Of a stretch of 42,726 nucleotides of DNA, positions 15,736-24,146 are shown piece after piece (the stretch's first letter is position 1; the number at the start of each line of letters is the position of its first letter). The notes under the pieces were generated by a model. The model ran no database searches and was not told the origin of the DNA. It saw only the letters and a list, made by a program, of their open reading frames with translations. This stretch comes from an uncultured Bacteroidota bacterium. Its GTDB lineage: Bacteria > Bacteroidota > Ignavibacteria > UBA10030 > UBA8401. Location of the stretch: positions 1 through 42,726 of the forward strand of contig CALETH010000145.1 in the NCBI GenBank assembly GCA_937920105.1, in the 5' to 3' direction. The translations under genes were made by a program, and so were the position numbers.

Positions 15736-18438
15736 ATGATAAAATTTAAAAAAATAATAGTAATATTATTTGTTATTATTACCACCACTAACGCTCAGTG
15801 GGGATTAAACGGTAACGCAGGTACTGTGGATGGAACAAACTTTATTGGTACTACCGATGATGTACCATTTAACATTCGTGTCAATAACCAAAAAGCAGGA
15901 AGAATAGACCGTGTATTGCAAAACACATTTTATGGTTACTATGCCGGTAACTTTACCAGCACAGGAATACGTAATATGGCTAATGGTTATTATGCACTGT
16001 ATTACAACACTACAGGATTGGCCAATATGGCCAATGGTTATGGAGCACTGTATTCGAACACCACTGGAAGTTATAATATGGCCAATGGTTACGCTGCACT
16101 ATATTATAACACGACAGGACAACAGAATACCGCCAATGGTTACCAAGCACTGCATTTCAACAAAGCCGGCTCCAATGGAACAGCCGTTGGTGCCAATGCC
16201 ATGCTTTATGCCAACGACCAGTCAACAGCCTTTACCAATTACAACGTAGCGGTAGGTTACGAGGCATTACGTGGTTCAATAACACCAGCTAATAATACTG
16301 GTAACTATAATACTGCTACTGGGTATCAAACATTATGGTCCAACACCACTGGAATTCAAAACACAGCAAATGGTTTTTGGGCACTTTATAGTAATACTAC
16401 TGGAAGTGCTAATACTGCCATAGGTCGTCAGGCACTTTATAAAAATACCACTGGTGGTAATAATATTGCTATTGGAGTAGATGCACTTTCCTTTAATGAT
16501 GTAGGAAATTATAATATTGCCACTGGGACACAATCGCTTAATATAAATACCGGAAGTAATAATATTGCGTATGGACATTCGGCACTTTCGGGAAATACCA
16601 CAGGGGGTTATAATACTGCTATTGGGAAAGGTACACTTTCTTCTAATATTACAGGAAATAATAATACAGCTTTGGGCAATAATGCCAATGTAAGTACAAG
16701 CAATTTAACTAATGCAACGGCTATAGGAAGTGGTGCAATAGTTAACTCCAGTAACACTATACAATTAGGAGACGTAAATGTAACAAAAGTTTTTGCTGGT
16801 ACAGGTACTACTGCTACCGTAGTAACAGGTGGTTTACAAATTACAGGTGGTTCACCAGCAGCAGGCAAAGTTCTTACTTCTGATGCTACAGGTGTAGCAA
16901 GTTGGCAACCAGTATCTGGTGGAGGAAGTGGGTGGTCATTAAGTGGCAATGCAGGCACAGTAGATGGTACCAACTTTATCGGTACAACAGATAATGTACC
17001 ATTTAATATCCGAGTAAATAATGAAAAAGCGGGGAGAATAGAAACCAATAGTAATACAGGTAATACTTTTTATGGCTACCGGTCAGGTAATTCCAACTTC
17101 GCGGGATATTATAATACGGCGAATGGTTATCAAGCACTGTATTCCAATACTAATGGAATTATTAATACGGCGGTTGGTTATCAGGCGCTGTATGCAAACA
17201 CTACTGGAAGTAATAATACTGCTTTTGGTCATGAAGCACTTCTCTCCAACACTACAGGATTTGGTAATACAGCAATTGGTTTTTGGGCACTTCGTTACAA
17301 CAATGGAGGTATTAATACGGCGGTTGGGTATAAGGCACTATATTCAAATACTACTGCAGGTTCAAATACAGCTATTGGTGAAGAGGCGCTATATAAAAAC
17401 ACCACAGGGTATTATAATACTGCTAATGGAAAAGGTGCATTATACAATAATACAGGAGATGGTAATACCGCTATTGGTCTTTCTGCGCTTAGTTTTAACA
17501 CCACAGGGAATGAAAATACTGCTGTGGGTATGTATGCTGATGTTGGTACTGGCAATTTAACCAATGCTACAGCAATTGGGCATGGTGCAACAGTTAATGC
17601 TAATAATAAAGTAGTTATTGGAAATAGTATAGCTGGTATGGTTATCGGTGGCTTTGCAAATTGGAGTAATCTCAGTGATGGTAGATTTAAAGAAAATATC
17701 AAAGAAGATGTCCCCGGCTTAAACTTTATTACCAAACTCCGTCCCGTTACCTATACAATCAACACCAGAAAATTAGATGAACACATCATGCAAAATATGC
17801 CTGATAGCATTAAGCGAAAACGAATGCAAAGTGAAGAAGATTACAATAGAGCATCAACAAAAACCCAAACCGGTTTTGTTGCTCAAGAAGTAGAACAAAC
17901 AGCAAAAGAAATCGGTTATACTTTTGATGGAGTCAATGCACCTCAAAACTCCACGGATAATTACAGTATAGCATACGGACAATTTGTGGTACCATTAGTT
18001 AAAGCCGTACAAGAACAAGAAACAAAAATTGAACAACAACAAAAAATCATTGAGCAATTAACAATAGCACTACAAAAACTTGGTGTTACATTGGATGATA
18101 CAAAAACTAACAATCCAGATACGATAAAAGTCAATGAATTGAAAAAAGAAGATGAAAGTAATAAATCAGTACCAAAAGAATTTGGAGTATCATCCTATCC
18201 AAATCCATTTAATCCTACTACAACAATAAAAGTTTCATTACCAAAAGAAGCAAAACTAAATGTTGGAGTTTATGATGTAAGCGGAAGACTGGTAACAACA
18301 TTATCCAATAATGAACAAAAATCTGCAGGATATTATGCGTTTGAATTTAATGGTTCATCAGCATCTAGCGGAGCGTATTTTGTTCAAGTGCAAGCTGGAC
18401 AATATACATCTACGCAAAAAATTATGTTGGTGAAATGA
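15736..18438 (+). CDS. T9SS-secreted repeat protein with internal S74 (intramolecular chaperone) domain
   Basis: 900-aa surface or fibre protein. ATG 15736 is preferred over 15673 because it has TTAGGAGA 7 nt upstream and starts a clean signal peptide (about 1-20, TTTNA-Q). Two halves begin with the same block (GNAGTVDGTNFIGTTD near residues 25 and 403), each followed by 17-residue repeats of the type N-T-T-G-x-x-N-T-A-x-G-Y-x-A-L-Y. An S74 tail-spike chaperone domain starts near 640 with the Ser-Lys motif LSDGRFKENI (S647, K652). A coiled coil (about 755-785) and a T9SS type A sorting domain (about 821-900, SYPNPFNPTT... ending KIMLVK) follow. S74 domains normally end the protein and cleave themselves off, so their position before a sorting signal is odd. 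Confidence 0.88.
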   Translation: MIKFKKIIVILFVIITTTNAQWGLNGNAGTVDGTNFIGTTDDVPFNIRVNNQKAGRIDRVLQNTFYGYYAGNFTSTGIRNMANGYYALYYNTTGLANMANGYGALYSNTTGSYNMANGYAALYYNTTGQQNTANGYQALHFNKAGSNGTAVGANAMLYANDQSTAFTNYNVAVGYEALRGSITPANNTGNYNTATGYQTLWSNTTGIQNTANGFWALYSNTTGSANTAIGRQALYKNTTGGNNIAIGVDALSFNDVGNYNIATGTQSLNINTGSNNIAYGHSALSGNTTGGYNTAIGKGTLSSNITGNNNTALGNNANVSTSNLTNATAIGSGAIVNSSNTIQLGDVNVTKVFAGTGTTATVVTGGLQITGGSPAAGKVLTSDATGVASWQPVSGGGSGWSLSGNAGTVDGTNFIGTTDNVPFNIRVNNEKAGRIETNSNTGNTFYGYRSGNSNFAGYYNTANGYQALYSNTNGIINTAVGYQALYANTTGSNNTAFGHEALLSNTTGFGNTAIGFWALRYNNGGINTAVGYKALYSNTTAGSNTAIGEEALYKNTTGYYNTANGKGALYNNTGDGNTAIGLSALSFNTTGNENTAVGMYADVGTGNLTNATAIGHGATVNANNKVVIGNSIAGMVIGGFANWSNLSDGRFKENIKEDVPGLNFITKLRPVTYTINTRKLDEHIMQNMPDSIKRKRMQSEEDYNRASTKTQTGFVAQEVEQTAKEIGYTFDGVNAPQNSTDNYSIAYGQFVVPLVKAVQEQETKIEQQQKIIEQLTIALQKLGVTLDDTKTNNPDTIKVNELKKEDESNKSVPKEFGVSSYPNPFNPTTTIKVSLPKEAKLNVGVYDVSGRLVTTLSNNEQKSAGYYAFEFNGSSASSGAYFVQVQAGQYTSTQKIMLVK
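15940..17560 (+). repeat. 51-nt coding repeats (17-residue units)
   Basis: Within the S74/T9SS gene, units such as GGTTATxxxGCACTGTATTxx recur with 51-nt periodicity. An example is the GCCAATGGTTA copies near 16030 and 16081, and further copies run to about 17560. The whole block occurs twice, with a spacer holding the duplicated GNAGTVDG segment near 16940. Copy-number change by recombination or slippage is plausible. Confidence 0.75.
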
Positions 18439-18476
18439 TTGAGTAGTTGAGTATGTAAGCAATGTAATAGATGAGA

Positions 18477-18509
18477 AACCCTGCAAGAATTTTAAATTTT
18501 GGCAGGGTT
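18477..18509. repeat. Family 1 palindrome (copy 3), likely terminator of the S74/T9SS gene
   Basis: A 33-nt unit with 16-nt arms around one base (starts AACCCTGCAAGAATTT), two mismatches between arms. It begins 39 nt after the stop. The rest of the 346-bp gap (18439-18784) holds the sigma-54-like promoter and leader hairpins listed separately. Confidence 0.65.
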
Positions 18510-18663
18510 ATTTATTTTGCAGAAAATCAAAAAGATACTCATAAAAACTTTTCTTAAGGTACTTCAGTAAAACCTCCTTTCTTATTTTTTAGAAAAATTT
18601 TCTTCTTCATAAGAAAAACTTTTCGATTTCATCTCATAACACGCATTTTTCACAATAATTTTT

Positions 18664-18678
18664 TGGCACAAAGACTGC
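18664..18678 (+). promoter_or_regulatory. Sigma-54-like (-24/-12) promoter of the barrel-protein gene
   Basis: TGGCAC-AAAGA-CTGC matches the TGGCAC-N5-TTGC consensus in all but one base, with exact GG/GC spacing. Predicted start is near 18690, 95 nt upstream of ATG 18785. Confidence 0.5.
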
Positions 18679-18703
18679 TTCTTTTATGACGTAGGGTAAC
18701 ACC

Positions 18704-18748
18704 AATGTTATCCGTATAACATTATGAAGAGAAAAAATCTCTTCATAA
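18704..18748. promoter_or_regulatory. Two leader palindromes upstream of the barrel-protein gene
   Basis: AATGTTATCCGTATAACATT (18704-18723) is an 8-4-8 palindrome. It overlaps by two bases a second hairpin with 11-bp arms TTATGAAGAGA (18722-18732) and TCTCTTCATAA (18738-18748) and an A5 loop. Both lie between the predicted start and the SD AGAAGGAG (18770-18777). They could be an operator plus an mRNA-stabilising stem. Confidence 0.5.
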
Positions 18749-18784
18749 AAATAATCATAAACAATTTACAGAAGGAGTTTTTTT

Positions 18785-19528
18785 ATGCGTACCTCAAAAT
18801 ATGTTGCTCTTGTAGCACTGTTCATGCTCACAGTAATTTCACAAAATGTTAAAGCACAGAAAAAAGAACCCGTTTCTTTATCAGTAGTTTTTGGTGGCGG
18901 GCTTGCTATTCCACAATCTGGACTTACAGGAAAAGTATTTGGTACATCCGATAAATATCCATTTGAAAAAAATGGTTATGTTCTCGGTGCAAAACTTAAA
19001 CTTGGTTTTGCCGAAACACCAGAAGTACGATTAGTAGCATTAGGAAATTACACCTCTCTTTCTAATGATACATCTCTTACATCCATATTTAATAGTAAGG
19101 ATACTTTAGTACGGGTTGATAGAAAATTAGGTATCACCACTGTAGGTGTTGGAGTTGAATATGTTTTTTCAACCAACTCTCTGATAAAACCATATCTTGG
19201 AGTTGATGCAACACTAAATTTTCTTTCATTAGAGGGAAAGACGGTTGTTGACCCATTTGCAAAAAAATATAAAACAGAAAAAGCAGTTCGCGGTGGACTG
19301 GCTTTAGGTGGTGGTGTGGAAATAGAATTACCAAACTCCCCCGTTTCTTTTGAAATAGAAGGGAAATATCATTTTGCAAATCTTCTTGGAAAAAAATATC
19401 AAGAAAATAACGTCTTAAAAGACACCTATTATTTGCAAGATGCAAAAAATCCTAAAGATACTAAGGATAACAATCGTGCAATTAATACTATTGATGTAAG
19501 AGTTGGCTTAAAAATACGATTGTTGTAA
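18785..19528 (+). CDS. Outer-membrane beta-barrel protein
   Basis: 247 aa with a clear signal peptide (about 1-24, NVKA-Q). Alternating short hydrophobic strands, Gly-rich turns (VVFGGGLAIP, GLALGGGVEIEL) and a C-terminus ending VRVGLKIRLL are typical of small OmpA/OprF-like barrels of Bacteroidota. No OmpA peptidoglycan-binding domain is present. A strong SD (AGAAGGAG, 7-8 nt from ATG) and an ordered leader suggest regulated, possibly abundant expression. A good terminator follows. Function is unknown beyond surface or barrel location. Confidence 0.8.
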   Translation: MRTSKYVALVALFMLTVISQNVKAQKKEPVSLSVVFGGGLAIPQSGLTGKVFGTSDKYPFEKNGYVLGAKLKLGFAETPEVRLVALGNYTSLSNDTSLTSIFNSKDTLVRVDRKLGITTVGVGVEYVFSTNSLIKPYLGVDATLNFLSLEGKTVVDPFAKKYKTEKAVRGGLALGGGVEIELPNSPVSFEIEGKYHFANLLGKKYQENNVLKDTYYLQDAKNPKDTKDNNRAINTIDVRVGLKIRLL

Positions 19529-19550
19529 TACATCAGTAAATGAGTAAATA

Positions 19551-19590
19551 AAAATTCCCGGTGAATAATTCTTCATCGGGAATTTTTTTT
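19551..19590 (+). terminator. Rho-independent terminator of the barrel-protein gene
   Basis: AAAATTCCCGGTGAA pairs with TTCATCGGGAATTTT, followed by a run of T to 19590. A textbook stem and tail. Confidence 0.9.
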
Positions 19591-19591
19591 T

Positions 19592-19681
19592 GTTAAGATT
19601 GCTTCAAGTGTCAATAACTGTCATTGCGAGTTCTGACTTGTCCCGCCAAAGCGGGATTTGGCGGAACGAAGCAATCCTAAC
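19592..19681. repeat. Intergenic repeat, family 2 (TCATTGCGAG...GAAGCAATCC)
   Basis: Outer arms GTTAAGATTGCTTC (19592-19605) and GAAGCAATCCTAAC (19668-19681) enclose TCATTGCGAG and an inner hairpin TCCCGC-CAAA-GCGGGA. The TCATTGCGAG and GAAGCAATCC ends recur at 25771-25821. This type is seen in many unrelated bacterial genomes (general knowledge). No coding content. Confidence 0.7.
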
Positions 19682-19758
19682 AATTTTTATTTCTAATAAT
19701 TTTTTTCTTATAGATAGGAAAAGCATTGTTGATTTGTGCGAAACACACACAATTATTT

Positions 19759-19773
19759 TGGCACGCTATTCGC
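19759..19773 (+). promoter_or_regulatory. Sigma-54-like (-24/-12) promoter of the DUF308 gene
   Basis: TGGCAC-GCTAT-TCGC, one mismatch to TGGCAC-N5-TTGC with exact spacing. Predicted start is near 19785, giving a leader of about 40 nt before ATG 19825. Confidence 0.5.
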
Positions 19774-19824
19774 TCTCTCTTTATCTGATAAATAATCATG
19801 AAATTACAGAAAGAGAGAATTTAT

Positions 19825-20421
19825 ATGAAAAAACAATTTTTTAAACACGAAAAAACTTCCGTGAAGTATTGGTACATTCCACTCCTTGTCGGACTAATTT
19901 TTGTTGGTATAGGTGTTTGGGTTTTTGCAACACCATTACAAGCATATCTTACCCTAACACTAATTTTTAGTTTGTCATTTTTATTCAGTGGAATTTTTGA
20001 AATTATTTTTGCGGTTTCAAATAAAAGAGAATTAAATAATTGGGGTTGGACTTTAACCTTTGGTGTTATTAATCTTTTGGTTGGAGTGTTAATGTTATCC
20101 AATCCAGAAATTTCTATGACAGTCCTTCCCTTTTATGTTGGATTTGTTGTATTGTTTCGTTCCATCGCAGCAATAGGTGCCTCTATTGAACTAAAAAATC
20201 ATGGAGTGTTAGATTGGGGAAATCTTTTGGTGATTGGATTAGCAGGAACTATTTTTTCTTTTATTCTTCTGTGGAATCCATTATTTGCAGGATTATCTCT
20301 AGTTTTTTGGACGGCATTTGCTTTTCTTGCTCTGGGAATTTTTAGTATTTATTATTCTATAAAATTAAAATCACTTCATGCAGAAGAAAAAAAAGTTTTG
20401 GTGGAGCAGCACAGTAGTTAA
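19825..20421 (+). CDS. DUF308 / HdeD-family membrane protein
   Basis: 198 aa with six predicted TM helices arranged as three pairs of hydrophobic hairpins (for example YIPLLVGLIFVGIGVWVF, then VLPFYVGFVVLFRSIAAI). This is the layout of HdeD, a protein linked to acid stress in enterobacteria (established); the molecular role is not known. ATG 19825 is chosen over 19798 because the SD AGAAAGAGAG lies just upstream and the predicted sigma-54 start leaves little room before 19798. It ends close to a palindromic terminator shared with lysS. Confidence 0.85.
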   Translation: MKKQFFKHEKTSVKYWYIPLLVGLIFVGIGVWVFATPLQAYLTLTLIFSLSFLFSGIFEIIFAVSNKRELNNWGWTLTFGVINLLVGVLMLSNPEISMTVLPFYVGFVVLFRSIAAIGASIELKNHGVLDWGNLLVIGLAGTIFSFILLWNPLFAGLSLVFWTAFAFLALGIFSIYYSIKLKSLHAEEKKVLVEQHSS

Positions 20422-20430
20422 TAAACAAAT

Positions 20431-20462
20431 AACCCTGTCAAAGTTTAAACTCTGGCAGGGTT
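20431..20462. terminator. Family 1 palindrome (copy 4) acting as a bidirectional terminator
   Basis: Arms AACCCTGTCAAAGTTT (20431-20446) and AAACTCTGGCAGGGTT (20447-20462), two non-identical pairs, with TTTTTATTTT after the right arm. It sits between the convergent DUF308 and lysS genes. Confidence 0.75.
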
Positions 20463-20484
20463 TTTATTTTGCAGAAAAAGTTTT

Positions 20485-22008
20485 CTACCTTTCCGGTTTC
20501 ATTTGCGGAAAAAATATGACGTCACGAATTGATTCTTGATTTGTTAAAAGCATCGTCAAACGGTCAACACCAATACCAAGTCCGGCAGTTGGAGGCATTC
20601 CATATTCCAACGCGCGTAAAAAATCTTCATCCAACGTTTGTGCTTCATCATCACCACGTTCTTTTAATTTCACCTGTTCTTCAAAACGAGCACGTTGGTC
20701 TAAAGGGTCATTCAATTCCGAAAATGAGTTACAAATTTCTTGTGCATTGATGAATCCTTCAAAACGTTCAACCAATCCTTTTTCGGTACGATGCTTTTTT
20801 GCAAGTGGAGAAAGTTCTACAGGATAATCCATAATAAATGTTGGTTGAATAAGATGTGGTTGAACTTTTATGCTGAAAATCTCATCAATAATTTTCCCCA
20901 CACCAATTTTTGGGTCTAACGAAATTTGCAATTCTTTTGCAATGGTGCGGAGTTCACTTTCATTTTTTCCACGTAAATTATGTCCAGTATATTGTTGAAT
21001 TGCCTCAAACATTGTGAGGCGTTTCCACGGTGGAGTAAAATCTAAAGAATGTTCTCCCACTTGAATTATTGATTTTCCATGGAGTGCAATAACAATAGCG
21101 TGCATCATCGTTTCTACCAACTCCATCATCCATGTATACTCTTTGTACGCAACATACAATTCCATCATCGTAAATTCAGGATTGTGTGTTCTATCCATTC
21201 CTTCATTACGAAAATCTTTAGAAATTTCGTACACACCATCAAACCCACCAACAATTAAACGCTTAAGATACAATTCATCAGCAATGCGAAGATACAATGG
21301 AATATCCAGTGCATTGTGATGGGTAACAAATGGACGTGCACTTGCTCCACCATAGAGTGGTTGTAACGCTGGCGTTTCTACTTCCAGATAATTTTTTTCA
21401 TCCAAAAATTTTCGCATTGTTTGGATAATGCGTGAACGTTTGAGAAAAACTTCTCGCACGTTTGAATTTACCACTAAATCAACATAGCGTTGACGGTAAC
21501 GAAGTTCTTTATCAGAAAAAGGGTCAAACACAGTTTTGTTTCCTTGTTCATCAATTTTTTCTTTTACAATTGGTAATGGACGAAGTGATTTTGTGAGAAG
21601 CGTAATTTCTTTTGCATGGATGGAAATTTCTCCCATTTTTGTTCTGAAAATAAATCCTTTCACACCGATAATATCCCCAATATCTAAAAGATGAAACATC
21701 TCGTACGTTTTTTCTAACTCATCTTTTTTCAAATACACTTGAATTTTTCCGTACATGTCTTGAATATGACAAAATGTTGCTTTTCCCATTTTGCGTATGG
21801 ACATAATTCTTCCGGCGATGGAAACATTTTTTTGTTCTTCTCCATTTCCATTTTCGTCTTTAAAAGATTCTAACACTTCTTTTGAATTTGTTGTTACTTC
21901 AAATTCGTGTGGATATGGTTCTACGCCAAGTGCACGTAATTGTTCAAGTTCTTCGCGTCTGCGAAGCATGAGTGAATTGAGTTCTTCGTGGTATTCGTTT
22001 TGTTGCAT
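20485..22008 (-). CDS. lysS: Lysyl-tRNA synthetase, class II
   Basis: Charges tRNA-Lys in two steps via lysyl-adenylate. It is 507 aa, normal length. An OB-fold anticodon-binding domain (about 60-150, VSIAGRIMSIRKMGKATFCH) precedes the class II catalytic core. Motif 2 is RNEGMDRTHNPEFTMMELY and motif 3 is GLGIGVDRLTMLLT. The C-terminus RDVIFFPQMKPE is family-typical. Start ATG 22008 fits. It is separated from dacB by a palindromic repeat (22056-22090). Confidence 0.97.
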   Translation of the reverse strand: MQQNEYHEELNSLMLRRREELEQLRALGVEPYPHEFEVTTNSKEVLESFKDENGNGEEQKNVSIAGRIMSIRKMGKATFCHIQDMYGKIQVYLKKDELEKTYEMFHLLDIGDIIGVKGFIFRTKMGEISIHAKEITLLTKSLRPLPIVKEKIDEQGNKTVFDPFSDKELRYRQRYVDLVVNSNVREVFLKRSRIIQTMRKFLDEKNYLEVETPALQPLYGGASARPFVTHHNALDIPLYLRIADELYLKRLIVGGFDGVYEISKDFRNEGMDRTHNPEFTMMELYVAYKEYTWMMELVETMMHAIVIALHGKSIIQVGEHSLDFTPPWKRLTMFEAIQQYTGHNLRGKNESELRTIAKELQISLDPKIGVGKIIDEIFSIKVQPHLIQPTFIMDYPVELSPLAKKHRTEKGLVERFEGFINAQEICNSFSELNDPLDQRARFEEQVKLKERGDDEAQTLDEDFLRALEYGMPPTAGLGIGVDRLTMLLTNQESIRDVIFFPQMKPER

Positions 22009-22055
22009 TTATTTTTTTATAAAAAAGTGAGTGAATATTTTTAGGTACTAATAAA

Positions 22056-22090
22056 AAGACTTGTCAAGTTTCTAAAACTTGACAAGTCTT
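22056..22090. repeat. Family 1-like palindrome (copy 5)
   Basis: Perfect 16-bp arms AAGACTTGTCAAGTTT and its complement around CTA. It lies between dacB (stop at 22134) and lysS (start at 22008), both on the minus strand, and probably terminates the dacB operon. Confidence 0.75.
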
Positions 22091-22133
22091 GATACGATTG
22101 TACAAAATAAAAAATTTTTGTTTGTGAAAGAAA

Positions 22134-23648
22134 TTATTTCTTTACCAATGTTTTTCCATTTCTCGAAAAATTTGCTAACAACACACAAACATTGTCTTGA
22201 ATTTTTTCTGCTGCAACTCGATGAACAGTATAATTATTGGCAACCATAGCAAATGCAAACATTTCATTATCTGCACTGGTTGCATACCCAGAAAGCGAGC
22301 GAACATAACTCACCCATCCGGTTTTTGCACGAACATTGTTTTCTGCTTTGGTATTTATCATTCGTTCTTTTAAGGTACCATCAACTCCGGCAATGGGAAG
22401 AGATTCATAAAAAGCAGAAAAACTTTTTTCTTTATACATTCCTGTTAATAATGCTATAATATCTTTTGGTGAGATAAGATTTAAACGAGAAAGTCCAGAA
22501 CCATCAACAATTTGTGTACGCGTAGTATCAATTCCCCATTTTGATACCAGTGGAAAAATAACAGCATGGGAATTTGTCATTGTTCCTTGTTGATGATAGA
22601 CCGAACCGATGGTGCGAAATAATTGTTCTGCAAAAAAATTCTGACTTTCTTTATTGGTAACAGCACAAATTTCTTTTAATGATGGTGAAACATAAGAAAT
22701 CAACAACTGCATTTTTGTATAATCTTGAAAAATAACAACAGGATAATTATTATCGATATCTTTTACCCCACCCTTTACAATAATTCCTTTTTGTTCTAAT
22801 ACTTCTTTGAACACCATCATTGTATATAATGTGGGATTCTCTACAGAAATAATTTCTTTTTTTGGTGAAGAATTAAAAGGAAAATTTCCACGAATATAAA
22901 TTGTGTTCGTTCCACTTTTTCTTTCAATAGCAATAGAATAAGGAGCATTCGTTGTTGTGGCTTCGTTAATGATAAGAAAATATTTTGTGGATGGCGAAAG
23001 AGAAATTTTTGGGGAAAGTCCAACAGCATTTCCGGAACTTATCGTAAGTGTAACACAATTTTCATTAAAAGAAAGTCCGCTAAATTGAGCAGCGTAAGAA
23101 TAGGTTTCATCTTTTGCTTGCCAACCATATCCGTACGAATCGTCATCAAAACAATTATCATCACCGATAAGATTACCACGAATTTCGCGAATTCCTTTTA
23201 CTGATAAACTTTCTGCCCACTGTTCAAAAATTGCTGTTGGAGTTTTTTGCCAGCGTTCAGAAATAGTTGGGTCTCCACTTCCCTTCAAAAAAATATCTCC
23301 GTTTAAAGTGCCATTTTTTATTGTACCATTTGTATATAATGAAGTTGTATAATGAAAATCTTCACCTAATGTCGTAAGAGCCGCAGCGGTGGTAAAAAGT
23401 TTCATGTTGGATGCAGGGATAAAACTTTTTTCCGCATTACGTTGATAAATAATTTCTCCGGTTTTGAGCGATTGAATAATAACTCCCCAGTGAGCGTTCA
23501 CAAAATTAGAATCATTAAAATATTTTTCGCATTGTTGTTGAAAATTTTCTATAGATGTTGTTGGGGATGGTAAATATTTTTGCGTGGAAAGTTGAGAAGA
23601 ACATCCAACAAAAAAAATGGTTATAGTAAAGAAAAAAAAATATTTCAT
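22134..23648 (-). CDS. dacB: D-alanyl-D-alanine carboxypeptidase/endopeptidase (PBP4-type), lipoprotein
   Basis: Low-molecular-weight penicillin-binding protein of peptidase family S13 that trims or cleaves peptidoglycan cross-links in the periplasm. Signal with lipobox FFVG-C16. Active-site SxxK is S80-N-M-K83 (PASNMK). SxN is in DGSGLSRLN and KTG in RAKTGWVSYV. The insertion between SxxK and SxN (about 220 residues) is typical of class C PBPs. 504 aa is normal. It is the last gene of a malQ-hypothetical-dacB minus-strand unit with 6-nt gaps. Confidence 0.94.
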   Translation of the reverse strand: MKYFFFFTITIFFVGCSSQLSTQKYLPSPTTSIENFQQQCEKYFNDSNFVNAHWGVIIQSLKTGEIIYQRNAEKSFIPASNMKLFTTAAALTTLGEDFHYTTSLYTNGTIKNGTLNGDIFLKGSGDPTISERWQKTPTAIFEQWAESLSVKGIREIRGNLIGDDNCFDDDSYGYGWQAKDETYSYAAQFSGLSFNENCVTLTISSGNAVGLSPKISLSPSTKYFLIINEATTTNAPYSIAIERKSGTNTIYIRGNFPFNSSPKKEIISVENPTLYTMMVFKEVLEQKGIIVKGGVKDIDNNYPVVIFQDYTKMQLLISYVSPSLKEICAVTNKESQNFFAEQLFRTIGSVYHQQGTMTNSHAVIFPLVSKWGIDTTRTQIVDGSGLSRLNLISPKDIIALLTGMYKEKSFSAFYESLPIAGVDGTLKERMINTKAENNVRAKTGWVSYVRSLSGYATSADNEMFAFAMVANNYTVHRVAAEKIQDNVCVLLANFSRNGKTLVKK

Positions 23649-23654
23649 AAAAAT

Positions 23655-24140
23655 TTAATCATACTCCGGTTCTTCAAATTCATTATCAGAAGATTCCCAA
23701 TCATCATTAATTACATGAGTTAGTTCAGTTAAGTTTCTTTTTACTCCTTTTACAGTAAAGTCTAAACAAATAACAAGTTGAGCGTCAAAGACATGTTTTA
23801 TAACGAATTCAACACCTTCACTAAAGTTTGAGTATCCCATTGTTGTTGAATGAGAAGGATACTCGTATCCATTTTCTATTTTAGAAATAAACGCCCTATC
23901 AAAAAGAAATTCACCATCAAAATTAAGTTCACCAGAACAAGAAATAAACAAAGGATTACTAATGTTATTTGTAAAGTGTTTTATAGATTCTTTTAATAAA
24001 TCTTTATCTTCTTTATTTGCAATAGTGAATAAAATCCAAGAATGGGTATTTTGTGGTAAATGTTCATACCAATTTTTTTCAGTTCTAACATGACAGTAAA
24101 AAATTTCCTTGTTATTGTATGTTTTTCCAAGAAATTCCAT
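23655..24140 (-). CDS. Hypothetical protein with acidic tail
   Basis: 161 aa, no signal or TM segment, so likely cytoplasmic. It begins MEFLGKTYNNKEIFYCHV and ends in an acidic stretch (DDWESSDNEFEEPEY). Hydrophobic and charged segments alternate like a small alpha/beta fold. I recognise no family. It lies 6 nt from both malQ (upstream) and dacB (downstream), hence co-transcribed, but neither partner explains its role. Confidence 0.65.
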   Translation of the reverse strand: MEFLGKTYNNKEIFYCHVRTEKNWYEHLPQNTHSWILFTIANKEDKDLLKESIKHFTNNISNPLFISCSGELNFDGEFLFDRAFISKIENGYEYPSHSTTMGYSNFSEGVEFVIKHVFDAQLVICLDFTVKGVKRNLTELTHVINDDWESSDNEFEEPEYD

Positions 24141-24146
24141 AGAAAA

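Noticed and set aside
15940..17560. CRISPR-like array because of regular 51-nt repeats
   Set aside because: The repeats are in frame, encode a continuous 17-residue unit, have no unique spacers and no cas genes are nearby.
16333..17735. Long antisense open frames opposite the S74/T9SS gene
   Set aside because: They are shadows of the repetitive coding strand with no SD, no recognisable domains and Pro/Leu/Val composition dictated by the opposite frame.
19592..19844. Small plus-strand ORF between the barrel-protein and DUF308 genes
   Set aside because: It runs through the family 2 repeat and the sigma-54-like promoter, with no SD or domain.
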